Origin: Rhynchosporium graminicola | Taxonomy: Eukaryota > Ascomycota > Leotiomycetes > Helotiales > Ploettnerulaceae | Length of the DNA: 64,000 nucleotides | Direction of reading: 5' to 3' | NCBI GenBank assembly: GCA_900074885.1 | Contig: FJUW01000046.1 | Location: forward strand, 845,645-909,644 | Shown: positions 1-12,349 of the stretch, piece by piece | How the letters are laid out: each line of letters starts with the position of its first letter | Numbering within the stretch: the first letter of the stretch is position 1 | Made by a program: the position numbers and the translations under genes | The notes under the pieces: model-generated | The model's input: only the letters and a program-made list of their open reading frames with translations | Databases searched by the model: none | What the model was told of the DNA's origin: nothing

Positions 1-3000
1 TAGGTTTTCAGTATACTTATATAGTAAGTATAAGTAGAAAATAGGATAGATTTACTATTCCTCTAGTAGCTCGAGCTTCTAACTCTCCCTTACCTTTTCT
101 AACACTTCTACTTGTCTATACTACTTATTAGAGAGCTTTTTAGAAAGTCTATCTATCTTCTAATTTACTATAGAAACTATAACCTTATCTCTAACGTTCT
201 AATCTACCTCGCGGCGACTATAATTAGCTAAGCGCTCTATTTTATCCTATTAACTCTTAAGTAAGGATTTAGCGAATTCTATAGTAGCTATTATCTGAGT
301 AGCTATACGAAGAGCGTCCTCTCGATTAACGGCCTTAGTAGCAGTTACTAGAGGTATTAGATTAACGAGGTCCTAAGAGGTTCTTATTTTATAGCTATTA
401 AGTAGCTAAAATAGAGATATATTACTAAGTAACTCGTAAGGAAGTATAAGCTACGCGATATCTATTACTAGGAGTAGTAAGCTCTAGTTATCTTAATAGT
501 AAGTATAAAAGGGATATAGTCTTTACTTAATCTACTAGTTTATAATCTTAATCTAGCTATCGATATTCAGGTTATATATAGTAGTTAGCTTAACTTTAAT
601 ACTAAGGATATAGTAATACTAATTCTAGAAGCTCGAAATAAAATATAGTCTAAGATCCGAAACGATCGAATAAAATATACAAAAGTAATAGCTCTAATAG
701 ATAGTAAAGAGCTTAGCTATCTATCTAGCTATAATCGTTTTATAATAAGGAATAGATACTAGTTTCTTTAATAATCTATTTATAATTACGAATATAGTAT
801 CGAAGCTACTCTTATCTAATAGTAACTTAGTGAAATCTATTATCAGGTACTAGTAAAGTCGTACTAAGATTAGTAAGAGATAAAGGAACATAAGGGTCTT
901 ATCTCTTTTAACATTTATCTATATATAGCTATAATTTAAAATATAGAATATAATATCCGCTATTATACACCTCTAGTAGTAGCTGAAACTAAGAAGTAGA
1001 TTAACTTTCGTATTCATAGTATATACTACTTATAATTACATATAAATATAGCGAATAAGTACTATTCGTAGCTCTAGAGGCTTAGTAGGGACTTCTAAAC
1101 GCCCTTAAAAGAAGAGCTTTCCGCGGACTAACTAATAATCAGGATACTTCTATCTTGCCTCCTCCCGAAGAAGTCCTAGCTCTAGAGACTCCTTATTAGC
1201 TAAAAAGACTTAGTCGATAATATTATAGTTCTCGATATCGTAAGTAACTATAGTAGTAATATCAGGAGCTTCCCTTATAAGGAACTCTTCGTTTTTACTT
1301 ATAAGTAATTCTACTAGTAAGCTAGAGTTATAGGTTTTAGCTTATAGGAAAGTCTTAGGAGTTCCTATCAGGGAAAGCTCGTAATAGAACTTAGTAATTA
1401 TAAGTAAGTCCTAGAGGTCTTAAAGTACTTTATTACTGATCTTATTATTTAGAGATAGCTATTAGTTCCGAAGTGCGCGCTTTCTAGCTTCTAGCAGAAA
1501 GAGGTCCTAATTATAGCGTAATAGTATATTAGCTAGAGTATTTATAATCTCTATTCGGTATATAATCTTAAGATAGAATTAAGTAAAGAATTTAGCTTAT
1601 CTCGCTTACTATACGTTAAGGTCTTTTATTATTATAAAGTACTCTAAGGTATAGTAATCTATATAAATATAGACTATCTTCTATATACTTAGCAGCTTAG
1701 GCTTATACTATTAAAAGGAATAGAAGATCGCTAAAAGCTCTTTATCGTATGTTAGGTAATTTAGCTCCGTATCGATTATAGTCTTTAAGAAGAAACTGAC
1801 TAGATAAAATATACTATTATCTTAAAGTTATAAGAGTACGCTAGCTACTACTCTATTAGAAGAGTTAGTTTCAAGTCTAGTTTCCTTAAAGGGATTATAG
1901 TAATATAGAATCGGGGCCGACTAGAGAGCTTAATAGAAGCGCTCCTAAGCTTCCTAATACTTGTTTCTAAAGCGAAAAGGGATATCTTTCCTAGTAAAGA
2001 AAGTAAAGAAGCGATAAATACTACTATAATCTTTAATAAATCGATAGTAGAAGTTATAGAAACTAAAGTAACTTTATATACTATAGATATTATTAGCGTA
2101 TTCTTAGTTCTTAATAACTTTAATCTTCTCGGGGTTGACTTCGATTCTATTAACTCTAATAATAAATCTAAGAAACTTCATATAAGTAACGCCGAATTCA
2201 GACTTCTTAATATTAGCTTAAAGGCTATAGGCTTATAGAATCTCGAGAATCTTTCGTACGTAGATATTATGCTCTACCTCTAAGTCTGAATAGATTAAGA
2301 TATTATTTAAATATACTAAGTAGAAGTTATCTAAGTGCTCTATTAATATATTATTAATAAAACGCTGAAAAGTAGCTAGCTTATTTATAAGGCCGAAGGG
2401 AAGTACCTTATACTTATATATCCTGTATCGAATGCGAAAGGTAGTAAAATCTTCAGAATCTTTCGATATGCGGATTTTATAAAACGCTTACTAAATATCG
2501 ACCTTTATAAAGATTTTCGCTTTAGAGATTCGTGCTATTATCTTATCGATTAATAGAATAGGGTATAAGTCCTTCTAGGTAAGCTTGTTTAGCTTCCGAA
2601 AGTTAATATAGAATTATAGCCTACTACTTGCTTTTTTAGCTATTAGGAGTAGTATAGCCTAAGGAGTATTAGATAGTACGATAAAGCTTTTATAGAGGTT
2701 CTTAGTAATATATCGTTTAGCTTTAGTAAGATACTCGTTAGGTATATATTATAGAAGCTCTATAGTTAGAGTATTCTCCTTAGTAAGCTTAATCTTATAA
2801 TCGCCTATAGGTCTTCTTACTACTAGGTTATTAGAGGCTCTAGTAGAGAATAAACCTTTAAATTCCTTCTATTTAGCAGGGAGCTATTCCTTTATTAGCT
2901 TATTATTCTAGAAGTACTTAGCTTCTCTAGCTTACTCGGAAGATAGACTTTCATCGAGAGCATATAACTCGATAGTATTAGCTACTTAGTTACTTTTATA

Positions 3001-3900
3001 ATATTAGATCTTATCTTAGATTTCTTTTAAGGAAGTAACGAAAACCTCTAATCTATTACTCTTTTTTCGGTGTTTTCGATATAAGTAGAAGTTATATATA
3101 GCAGCTGCGCAGATTTAATTAATATTAGTCCTATATAGCTATCTCCTAGCTTCACGAGCTATAGCGATATTAATCTTGCTTCGAGCCGCTTCCTTACGGG
3201 CAGTATTATCCTCCTCTTATGATCCGGGATCACGAGTTTAGAAAGGGTTATTTACTAGCTCGTGCTTTACTAGTAACTTATTTATAGTATAGAGGCTATC
3301 TTTTAACTCTCTTATAAAAGCAGATAGGCGTTTCTCCTTTCTAGCTTATATAGATTATATAGGAGCTAGTATTCCGGCGACCTCTTAATCTATTAAAGTA
3401 TCTTATTATTATTAGTCTAATTAGTACTATAGATTTACTATCTTAATATCTAGAGGAAGTAATAACTCTAAACGCTTATTATAGTAGTATACTAGGGGTA
3501 TATCCGTCGGCTATTCTAAGCGATTTTTAGCGCGCTAGTAGTAGTTTTACCTAAGTTCGTAGTACTCTATGAATTTATAGCTAATTAATATATTATTATT
3601 TCCTAAGTTAGTAATTAAGAAAGAGAAGTTAATATAATATTGATCGATAGTAAGGGTAAGGAGAATCATATATATAATAGTAGTACTAGCTTATCTATTA
3701 TAGCTAGTTAGGATAATAGGTTTTAAGAGAGTAAGGAAATTAATACCTAAGAGGTTATAAAGTTTATAAGCGACTAAAGTACGCAGAGCTCTAAAGATAT
3801 TTACTCTACTATCGATATATACTTCTATTTTAATAAATAATCTATTTCTTCCTAGTTCTATATTAACTAGGAATTATTTCCCTCTAGCGAGAGAATAGAA
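1..3900 (-). pseudogene. G1a pol remnant (protease, RT, RNase H, integrase)
   Basis: Reverse-strand translation shows Gypsy pol in the usual order. Protease lies at about 3560-3860. RT lies at about 1950-2830, with the motif FYINFRKLNKL at 2580-2615 matching the family pattern F-x-V-D-Y-R-x-L-N. RNase H lies at about 1580-1910 and integrase at about 400-1100. Stops are almost all TAA/TAG at positions where CAA, CAG or TGG is expected, as RIP produces. No open frame exceeds a few dozen codons, so this is dead. Domain limits are transferred from the better resolved copy at 39501-47751 and are approximate to about 50 bp. Confidence 0.88.
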
Positions 3901-4089
3901 ATCAGTATTTAAGTTATTCTATAGATCGAGGCGTTTATTATAGGATAAGATTATTCTATAGCTTAGTAGTTTTTTAATAGCTCGTCGATCTCTACTTAGG
4001 GAAAGATACTAGTATTATCGTCCGCTTTACTATATATAGTAATAATATCCTCTACTGACTAACTAGTTATCTCGGCGATCTTTATAGCG

Positions 4090-5350
4090 TTAGGGTATTC
4101 GTAAGCCTAATAACTTTCCTTCTTATAGAGGCGATAAGTATTAGTAGTAGCAGGGGTGCGAGACACTTATAATCTAGGATTATAAGTCTTAAGAGTAAAT
4201 CGTATAGCTAACTTAATAGTACGATCGTTAATCTAGGAGCTACTCTTAGTAGAACGTTCGATATCGAAGGGAGTCTCTCTCTTAAGAATACTTAGAGTTC
4301 TAGTAGAAGTAATAGTAGTAAGAGCTACTTTCTTAATAAAGTTCTCTTTAGTAGTAATATTACGAGACTCGCGATCTATAATAGCTAAGTACTTGTTAAG
4401 GAGGTTATAGTTACTATCTATCTTATACTTTTTAGCTATAATATAAGCCTTTAAAGTAAGAGAGATCTTCTTTAGGATATCTTTAAATTATCTATCTCTA
4501 GAGATCTTACTAGTAGTAGCGAGATTAGTAAACTTAACTCAGAACTAGTTATAAGTTATATTTCTAGCTATCTTTAGGTTCTCGTAAGTAGCTTTAGTAC
4601 GCTAGATACGATTATAATTAAAGAAGCGCTAGTCTAAACCTCTAAGGATATTAGAAGCGGTCTTAAATTAGCTATTAGCGCTAGTATCTATATATTAGAG
4701 GATAATAGTCTTAGCTTCTACTCTGATATACTTAAAATAAGCCTTAACTTATATATCGCTAGCGAGGAAGTTACTAGAATATTCTTCTAAGAAGAGCTTT
4801 ATATCTATCTTCTATATATCGTACTTAATCTTACTATTATAATTAGTAAAGAGAAAGCGAGGGAACTTAACTCAGTAAGACTTAATAGCTTTTATAGCGT
4901 TATCGAGCTTTAGAAGAAAGTGATCTATAGTAGGTTAGAGGTCTATAGTAAGAGATCGTGACTTCCTAGTAGTATTAGCGTTAGCCTCTAGAGCGAGAGC
5001 AGCGGTTATAGCAGTAGTAATAATAGCGTTTATAACTTATATCTACTTATCTAAGAAACCGGGAGGCGCTATAATAAATTCTAACGGAAAGTTAGTTTAA
5101 GGAGTAAGTAAAACACTTTATATTTCCGAAGTAGGAGAGATTAGAGGTGATATAAGTAGGGGGGCAGTAGTAGCGTCGATAGTTAAGGTTAACTTTAGAG
5201 GTATAGGTTCCTCGTCCGCTTCCTCGAAGTCGTTATTATTAGACCCTAAACCGGTTTCTTCCTTAATAGTATTACTCTTAATAGTATCTCTAATAGTATC
5301 CTCCGCTAGCGCGCTTTCGCTCTTCCTCTTCTATTCGGGGAACCCGAGTC
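4090..5350 (-). pseudogene. G1a gag remnant with degenerate zinc knuckle
   Basis: Reverse-strand frame corresponding to the Gag region of the second G1 copy. A CCHC-type zinc knuckle is recognisable at about 4100-4142, reading YRLYKKESY-x-AYEYP. Two of its cysteines and the histidine have become tyrosine, as expected from TGC-to-TAC and CAC-to-TAC changes. The upstream part is rich in Ser, Thr, Glu and Ala, as fungal Gag N-termini often are. The start codon cannot be fixed because ATG is usually destroyed by RIP. Gag would have coated element RNA in the cytoplasmic particle. Identity rests on the knuckle, on position before protease, and on synteny with the second copy. Confidence 0.75.
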
Positions 5351-5817
5351 TGTCTAGTATAAAGGGCTCTCGAGTGCTTCGGCGCGGTTACATATAGGAG
5401 GGCCCGCTACTTTAGATTCCTTTTACGAGTTCACTTTACTTCAGCTGTCGAGTTCTCTTCTTATAGGTATATATAGAGTTAGAATCGTAAGAAGGAGCTT
5501 CGCAGAGGTCGTAGGGTTTCGGAGGGTTTAAGGTCGAGGATATATAAGGCTAAGCACGAGGCTAAGGGCGTAAAAAATATTATAATAGGGTTTTTTAGTA
5601 GAATTATACTATAGAGGTAGTATTAATTAAGAGAGGGAGTTTAGCTTTCTCTGAAACACTTTACTTCTAAGGTATAGAAGTAGATAGCGCGTATAATCGA
5701 AGTTATCGAGTATAAGTAGGGTAGAAGTTATAGAAGTTATACTAAGAAGGTAGTACTAGCTTTAAGGCTTCTAAATAGATATTACTACTTCCTAGCGAGG
5801 TAATCGATCTTTTCTTA

Positions 5818-6048
5818 TATTATAGTAAAGGTATAGAGAGTAGATAATAAGTTATATTCGCCCTTAAGGGTACGCTAAGTAAAAGGAAGAAAAGATAAAG
5901 AGGAGATTTCTACTCTCGACTCTCTCTCTAAGTATAACCGTAGGGTTATACTAACTAATCATCCTCTAGTACGTACTAACCGCATCCCGCTAGCCCTGCC
6001 TGCTATGATGCCTAGGAGCCTGAGGCCGTTATGGTATGGACTGTAATA
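5818..6048 (-). repeat. G1a 5' LTR (231 bp)
   Basis: In plus orientation it begins TATTATAG and ends CTGTAATA, the RIP-altered form of the TATTACGG/CCGTAATA termini of the family. It has exactly the length of both LTRs of G1b (231 bp) and is clearly homologous to them. The G1 internal region lies to its left, so this is the 5' LTR of a minus-strand element. Confidence 0.95.
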
Positions 6049-6049
6049 T

Positions 6050-6499
6050 ACTAGGGAGATTATACCCTTAGACGAGGAAGATCTTAATATATATATAAAT
6101 GAAGAAGACGAAGAATTCGATAAATTAGATACCTATTTAGAAGAAAGAAGATCTAATATCGTAGTAAGTAATTATCTTAATCTATAATCTAATCTAATAT
6201 TATACTAATTTTACTTAAAGATAAAAGCTCTAGACTACTGGGCTACTAATAAAGATAAATACCCTATATTCTCTCTATTAGTACGGAAGTATCTTCAAAT
6301 TCCGGCTACTTCTGCGCTCTCCGAAAGGTTCTTTAGCTTAGGAGCTTTGATTATTAATAAGCTAAGAAATAGGCTTAATAAGGATACCTTCGAAACTATT
6401 AGTCCATTAAAGAGCTGGGGTTTTATGATCGATATAGAAGAGAAAGAAGAGCTAGAGAAGCTAGTTAATAACGTAGATAATTTCTTTTATATGGAGTAG
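6050..6499 (+). pseudogene. hAT transposase, C-terminal dimerisation domain (5' part missing)
   Basis: A single frame of about 149 codons with only two internal stops ends at TAG 6497-6499. It carries the hAT C-terminal dimerisation signature: YWATNKDKYPIFSLLVRKYL, followed by IPATSALSERFFSLGALI, then RNRLNKDTFE and a PLKSW tail. These match the family pattern YW, YP-x-LS-x-LA, IPATSA-x-SER-x-FS, LKSW. A Glu/Asp-rich linker precedes it. The N-terminal part, including zinc finger and RNase H-like catalytic core, lies to the left of G1a and outside the window, because G1a inserted inside this gene. The domain would have mediated transposase oligomerisation. The conserved residues are unusually well preserved compared with neighbouring elements. 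Confidence 0.93.
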
Positions 6500-6709
6500 T
6501 TATAGAAGAGAGAGAGATATAAAGAGATACTATAATATAATAGAATTACTTAAGAAATTCTTTAAATTTAATTAAGTAAATCAATGATTAACTCTAAACT
6601 TAATTTAATCAAAGTAAAAAATTAGTTAATTTAATTTAATTTGATCTTAATTAATTTAATTAATTACTAATTAATTAAGTTGATTAATCTTTCGCACACT
6701 GGATTATTA
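6500..6709 (+). mobile_element. hAT 3' non-coding end with candidate terminal inverted repeat
   Basis: An AT-rich stretch dominated by TTAATT repeats runs from the transposase stop to CACACTG at 6695-6701. Terminal CACTG-like ends are usual for hAT elements, and the next eight bases (GATTATTA, 6702-6709) could be the 8-bp target duplication. The matching left end is outside the window, so neither claim can be confirmed here. Confidence 0.5.
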
Positions 6710-8183
6710 GATAGTACGAATCCGCGAAGTTAATTATTTCGATAGAATATATACTAATATAATACTACTCTTTCTTTTATATTTATAAATACTAGTAAAG
6801 AAGATCGTATTAATCTTAACTATAGATTAACTACCTTTATAGCTTATAAGGAGCTATATTACCTATAAGAGCTCTTGATTCTTAGTCTACGAATAATACT
6901 TATCTTTACTTAGTTCCTTTTCTATAACTTTAATTATATAATTAATATTCGACTTATATATTACAATTCTCTTAATATTATAATTCTATACGACTTATAT
7001 AAGATAGTTATTACTAATAATCTATTTATAGCTATATACTAGACTGCCCGAGAGCGATTATAAGTATAAGATAATAATCTTCGGATTATTCTCAGCTTAT
7101 AAATATAACTAGTTATATAGATTAGAGCTAATAAAAGACCTAAGAATCTTCTAGTTATAAACGAGATTATAGGAATTATCCCGGATAAGTTTAATAAAGC
7201 TAGCTTTCGCGATATTATACTTATAGTCCGAGAACTTTATTATAATAGACTATATTTATATCGAATATATATTACGAATCTGATATACTTTCTATTAAAT
7301 TATCTATTACTCTTTCTTTATAGCGAGCTAGAGTAGTATTAGTCTTTATAGATCTACAATCGAGATCGAATTATAAAACACTTAAAGTAATAGCTATTTT
7401 ATAAGTTCCGGCTCTTCTAATAAGCTTATTAAACTTTAAACTTTTTCTATACGAATTATATATTTTATTAATACGTTATCGATATCTATATTACTTATTA
7501 TATTACTCGCTTAGAATGGATAAAGAGGTATTAAGATAATATACGTGCGGATATATATTCTAGCCTTATAGATACGCTTATTAGAGCCGATAGCGACTCT
7601 ATAGATTACGAGCGTTAGTTTATTCTTCTTTCTTCTTTCGTTAGAAGCGATCGTTTTATATAATAACTATTTCAAGATCCTATAGCTATAATACGCTTTT
7701 TCGGACGACTTATACTCTTTACTACTTTTACTACTAACTCGCGATAGCCCGAAATCGTCTATAAGCTTTAGAAAACATAATCCTAGCTAGTTGATAAGCC
7801 TGATATTATTATACGCGTCTTTCGTTTAAAGATTAACAAGCTTCTTAACGATATTAAAAAAGGAGCCTTTAGAAAATACTATACTTATATATATACTATT
7901 AATTATTAAAAGCGTAATTTATCTTATCTTTATCTTCTTCTTTAGCTCGAGGGTATAAATAATTATTTAATACTAACTAGAGTTAATAAGATTATATCTA
8001 CGAAAATTCCAGATAAGGTTATAGACCTTATAAGTAAGTTATAAGAGTTAGTATTAAATAATATAACTTATAGGCCTTATAATCTTAACTTTCCGAATAC
8101 TCTCTATATAGCTCGTAAGCACGCTAGCGATCTATTATAGTATTAGAAACGCTTTCCGAAGGAGTTTCAGCTAACTATAGTTA
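6710..8183 (+). pseudogene. Helitron protein, N-terminal Rep/Helitron-like part
   Basis: RIP-damaged plus-strand coding sequence of a Helitron Rep-helicase. Recognisable blocks in order are: LLFLYSELE at about 7310-7340 (family pattern LLFPYGE-x-GW); ITRLEWIKRYQDNIRADIYS at about 7500-7560; IIIRVFRLKINKLLNDIKKG at about 7805-7865; then YTINY-x-KRNLSYLYLLL at 7895-7950, the degraded rolling-circle HUH region in which histidines have become tyrosine; and KIPDKVIDLI at about 8000. The frame runs to 8183, is broken by G2, and resumes at 27134 with the residues expected next. The Helitron 5' end is not resolved; it lies at or after the hAT boundary. Confidence 0.9.
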
Positions 8184-8365
8184 TGTAATGATCACTTGGT
8201 ACGCTGAGGTAAATAGATACAATGGAATAATAGAATAGTCGCTGGAGGTTCGCTAGTAATAATCTGGTTAATATAGAAACTAATTACTAAGGAGAGAAGG
8301 TTCTTCCTTCCTCTCTAATTCTGAAATATAGGAGTAAGAGGCACTAGGCGTATAGACTTATTATA
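8184..8365 (-). repeat. G2 3' LTR (182 bp)
   Basis: It begins TGTAATGATCACTTGG and ends CTTATTATA. It is homologous over its full length to the LTRs at 12551-27133 (interrupted) and 30266-30447. It differs from both by a shared set of transitions, so the two right-hand LTR copies are closer to each other than to this one. Confidence 0.95.
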
Positions 8366-8400
8366 ATATCTTCTCTCTTAAATACTTCTGTCCTAGAAGT
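8366..8400 (-). promoter_or_regulatory. G2 polypurine tract and upstream stem-loop
   Basis: Read on the minus strand, a purine-rich tract (AAGAGAGAAG) abuts the 3' LTR and would prime plus-strand DNA synthesis. Immediately upstream of it is a perfect 6-bp stem ACTTCT / AGAAGT with loop AGGAC (8384-8400). Comparable hairpins sit at the same place in five other elements of this window. Confidence 0.75.
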
Positions 8401-8539
8401 AAAAGTATTAAAATACCCTAGCCGGCGATACTTCAGCGAGGCGCCGGCGAGGTATTCCTTTCAGGATTCACTTTTATTCTGATTCTTCTTTATTATTAGT
8501 AAGGCTAGAATACGAGGTATAGCGCTAGGTAACTCCTCT

Positions 8540-9690
8540 ATATAACTCTTAACCTCCTCTCTTCTCTCCTTCTTTAAATAACTAACGATAATAATATTAT
8601 ATATAGGTTATAAACCTAATATACTAGATACTACTAACTTAACCTTTTAGCTCTTAAAAAGAACTTTCGTAAGCGCGCCGCTAGTAGTTCGCTTAAAGAT
8701 ACCCTTCCTTCTAGTAATACTTTTACTCTTATTAATAAGGGAAAAACCGCAGTCGCTAGCGGGTTATCGACTAAGCGCTAACGAGCTGAAGATAATAACA
8801 AGGATACTAAAGGCGAGCCGAGCTAAGATAATAGCCTTTCTACTTATTATAATAAGACCCTTTATACTAATCGAAAGGATACGCAGATAAAGACGAAAGC
8901 TCGTGCTAAGGTAAATAAGGAGATACCGCGTCCGAAGACTTACCTGCGATACGCTAGTAAGTATACTTTATTCCCTAAGTTAAAGTGCACTTTAGTTCCT
9001 AACTCTGTTACTAGTAAGTATATAGATTATATTAAGTAGAGTAAATCTTACGAGGATATAAGTATAAATTTCCTCTCTCTAGCGAATACTTAGCTAATAG
9101 CCGGCGAGATTCTAATTATTTTAATAAGTATTCTTAGCTAACTATAAGATATAGCTTTAAAAGTAATAATAGGCGAGAGTTCCGGAGAAGTATTAAAGAT
9201 TACCTAAGTACGCTTTAATATATAGAAGAAGCGAGCTAATTATACTTCTAAAGTTAGTAATACTATAGCTATTAAATCTCCTTAGAAGCTAGTTATCGAT
9301 TCTAATACTGAGCTATCCTCTAGTATTACGTCAGCGATCGCTAAGGCATCTAGGTATACGCTACGCTCTATAGCTAAAGTTACTACTACTATTAATGTTA
9401 TAAATACTACTCTTCTAGAGGAAATTCGTAATCTCCGTATAATATGAATTAATCTCTCTAGCGAGTTCCCTACTAATCTTGAGCGAAAGACTTCTATACT
9501 ATTTATACTAGATTCTTTCTATAAGTAGCTTTACTAGATACGTAGCTAGAGGATATTAAGGAGAAGGTCGCTAATATAGTTATAAATACTACTACTCAGG
9601 AGGTTACTAAGTAAACTTTCTTTAGTAATATCTCGGAGTTTATCCGGCGAGAGCTAGTTTACTAGCGATCTATATAGATAATAAAACCTT
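8540..9690 (+). pseudogene. Antisense reading frame in G2, convergent with pol (function unknown)
   Basis: On the plus strand, opposite to G2 pol, a frame running from about 8620 to 9520 reads as a hydrophilic protein (for example KDTLPSSNTFTLINKGKTAV, then KTKARAKVNKEIPRPKTYLR). About ten stops occur in it, and nearly all are TAA/TAG that would revert to Gln. It appears to continue one frame over at 9530-9690 (EDIKEKVANIVINTTTQEVT). Just upstream lie a TATA-like CTATATAA (about 8549) and a CT-rich tract at 8565-8590. I do not recognise the protein. It lies between the pol 3' end and the 3' LTR. It could be an accessory antisense gene of the element, a captured host sequence, or a mirror frame of unrecognised sense sequence; the Lys/Glu/Thr-rich composition favours a real coding strand. 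Confidence 0.5.
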
Positions 9691-9699
9691 TTTTTTCCC

Positions 9700-12349
9700 T
9701 AGGACCTCTACTAGATTTATAATCTCTAATATACCTTTAAAACTATAAAACCCTATAGGAAAAAACAGAAAGGTATATATCCTTTTATAAGTATTATTTT
9801 ACTTTCGCTAGCGTTTCGCTAGTCTTTCTATAGTATTTTGATTTTTCAAAGCTTTAATTTCGTTCTAGAGTCCTTAGAGGTTTTCTTTTAGCTCCTAAGA
9901 ATTATAAGCGGAAGTAAACCCCTTCTATCTTACTAGGAATCATTCTCTCCCTCTAATTACTCGCTAGTCTAGTAAGGAATCGACCTCCTATGATTCTTCA
10001 CTCTCGATAAGGTCAGGTTAGATAATCTCTAACGACTCGCCGGGCCTTTACTAGTATAATTCTAATAATAAGATATAGAAGATATTATATAGCTAACTAT
10101 ATTTAGGAAGTAAATCTAATTAATATACTTACCTTCTAATTCTTTCGCTAATCTTAAATAGCCCTAGAAATTAGTAGTCTAGCTTCTTACTCGATCGAAT
10201 AGTTTTAATATTCTTTACTAAGAATAGGACTTATTAATTTACTTTAAATTCAACTAGTCGATAGTTCTTAATATATTACTTCGCTTAAGTTTCTTTAGTT
10301 CTTCGCTAGTTATTCTCTAGCTCTTAGCGTTTCTTAACTACTTCTTCTGCTCTTTCTTTAGTAGTAAGTATCTCCCCTCTTATAGGATCGTCCTCGATAC
10401 CCTAGCGACTATCTAGCGTAATTCTATACCTGGCTTCATTTGGACTTATTCTAATAGCCTTATAGTATATATTTATATACGCGAATTTCGCTATAGGTAA
10501 TAGGTCTACCTAATTATCTTAAAGATAGTATACGAAATACTATAACTATACTTCTATAGCTTAGTTTTATTATTCTATTTACTTATCAGTTTATAAGTAA
10601 AACGCTATCGAAAGACCTATTATTATTCGGAGGTAGAAGTATACCTCTTATTAGAACTTAGAAGTAAAGATAGAACCTCTATTAGTAATAATAACTACAG
10701 GTTATCTATAGTCCTTAAACTAATAATCGATAAATAGCCGAGCTAAAGCTAGCGTATTAATTATCTTCAAGTAAAGTATATATTTAATATCTTTCATATA
10801 CCTATTGATAACTACTAGTAAGCTATCGAAGATTCTCCCTGAAGAGCTCCCCTTATAAGGCGGTAGATCTATAATAAAGTCTATAGTTATTAACTCAAAT
10901 AGCTTACTTAGCTAGCTAAGCGCTTATATCTCGCTAGTTATTTTTATTCTTCTTACTTTTATCTTTTAATAAATATTATAACTTTTAATATATTCTTTAA
11001 TATCTAGCTTTATCTTCTGCTAATAGTACTTTCGCTAGATAAGCTTCAGCGTCTTATCCTAACTAAAATAGCCTATAGTTAGATTATTATAGTATATCTT
11101 CATAATTTCAGTATAGATAGCTTTATCTAGCGGAACGTAAGCCTTTCGCCGGTATCTAAGTAGTCCTTCGCTATTAATATTCTAATCTATATCCCCGGTT
11201 TTCTATAATCTAGCTAACTTCTTAATAGTAAAAGCGTCCCTTTTCTATAGCTTTATAAGTATTAAGAGAAGTAAGTTCGATTCAGGGTTTACTATTTCAG
11301 TTCTTATAATACTCGCTATAAAGAACCGTAGTATAGTATATCTATAGCTATACTAGCTAGCGCCCAGCTTCTTACTAGCGCCTCTTAAGAGGGTATCTAG
11401 ACCTCTAAATAAGTTCTATAAACTATTAAGCTTTATAAGTATATATCGCTAATTAAGCGTAGAGGTCGTATCTATAGCCTCGATTAGTACTCCTAAGGAT
11501 ATATTATTAGTAAGTTATGAAATCTGAATTAACTAGTACGATATACTATCGTTCGGACGCTAGTTACTCTGTATCGTATCGCTACCTTTACTAAGTATAT
11601 AGATCAACTTATCTTCAGTTGCACTTCGTAGCTTATTTTATAAAGTAGAGAGTATAATATTTTCCTCGTCTTTCGCTGGCTTATAGTTAGGCCTTCTCGA
11701 TAGTCTATTAGCGGGATTATTTCTCCCTTATCTATAACTTAATATAAAGTTATAGTTAGATAGCTCTAGAGCTTATCTAGCTTATTACTAGCTTAATACT
11801 ATTGTAGTCATAAAATGACGAAAGTTACTACAATCTATTAATACTTTAACTAGGGCTATCCTACCTTTAAGGTAATACCTCTAGTATATAAAATACTTAA
11901 TAATTATAAAGAGTTCTTAATTATATACTTTATAGTTTAACTCGGTAAGTTCTAGCTTTTTACTAAAGAACGCGATAAGGTACTAGATAGCCTTTTCCCC
12001 TTCTTTCGCTAGCTACTCTCTGGGCTAAGATAGAATTCCCGCGATAATAAACCTAGAAGCGTTAGTCTCTAGCTTCCTCGGCTTCAGTAGATCGAAGTAT
12101 ATAAGAAAAAGTACTATAATAAACGTATTCTTTAACGCGTTAAAAGCTTCCCTTTCTATAGTACTTTATCTGAAAACAGGAGTAAGTTACCCTTTCTTCT
12201 GACTACTTATTAAGCTTATTAAAGGTTAGGTAATCGCTGAGAATCTTATAATAAACCGCTAGTAGAAGTTTATAAACTTAATAAAGACTTATATATCTCT
12301 AATACCCTTAAGTTCTAGCTACTCTCTAATAGTATTTATCCGGTATAAG
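9700..12349 (-). pseudogene. G2 pol 3' part: RNase H, integrase, C-terminal tail
   Basis: Minus-strand Gypsy pol, RIP-damaged. It starts at the RT/RNase H boundary with RINTIRE-x-LELKGIRDI and FINFYWRFI at about 12255-12345, the usual post-RT segment (FLGF-x-NFYR-x-FI). RNase H follows with ETDASRFIIAGIL at about 12030-12070 (pattern TDAS...G-x-L). Integrase occupies roughly 10400-11300. The C-terminal tail contains a Leu/Glu/Lys-rich segment at about 9850-9900 that could form a coiled coil. RT is absent: upstream sequence at 12350 is the 5' leader, not RT. The missing N-terminal portion is at 27782-30060. Confidence 0.85.

Larger units (their letters stand above)
1..6048 (-). mobile_element. 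G1a: Ty3/Gypsy LTR retrotransposon, minus strand, cut by window start
   Basis: This element reads right to left: 5' LTR at 5818-6048, then gag, protease, RT, RNase H, integrase, with the 3' end beyond base 1. It aligns throughout with the plus-strand copy at 39501-47751. Base 1 corresponds to about base 47104 there, so roughly 650 bp including the 3' LTR are missing from view. Compared with that copy it lacks nested element E and about 150 bp of the 5' leader. It inserted into a hAT transposon, whose sequence starts at 6049. The expected left target duplication (TACTA by the right flank) is outside the window. RIP damage is heavy. Confidence 0.93.

Noticed and set aside
6540..6690. AT-rich TTAATT-dense stretch as a replication origin or centromere-like sequence
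   Set aside because: It is short and ends at a hAT-like terminus, so non-coding hAT 3' sequence is the simpler reading.
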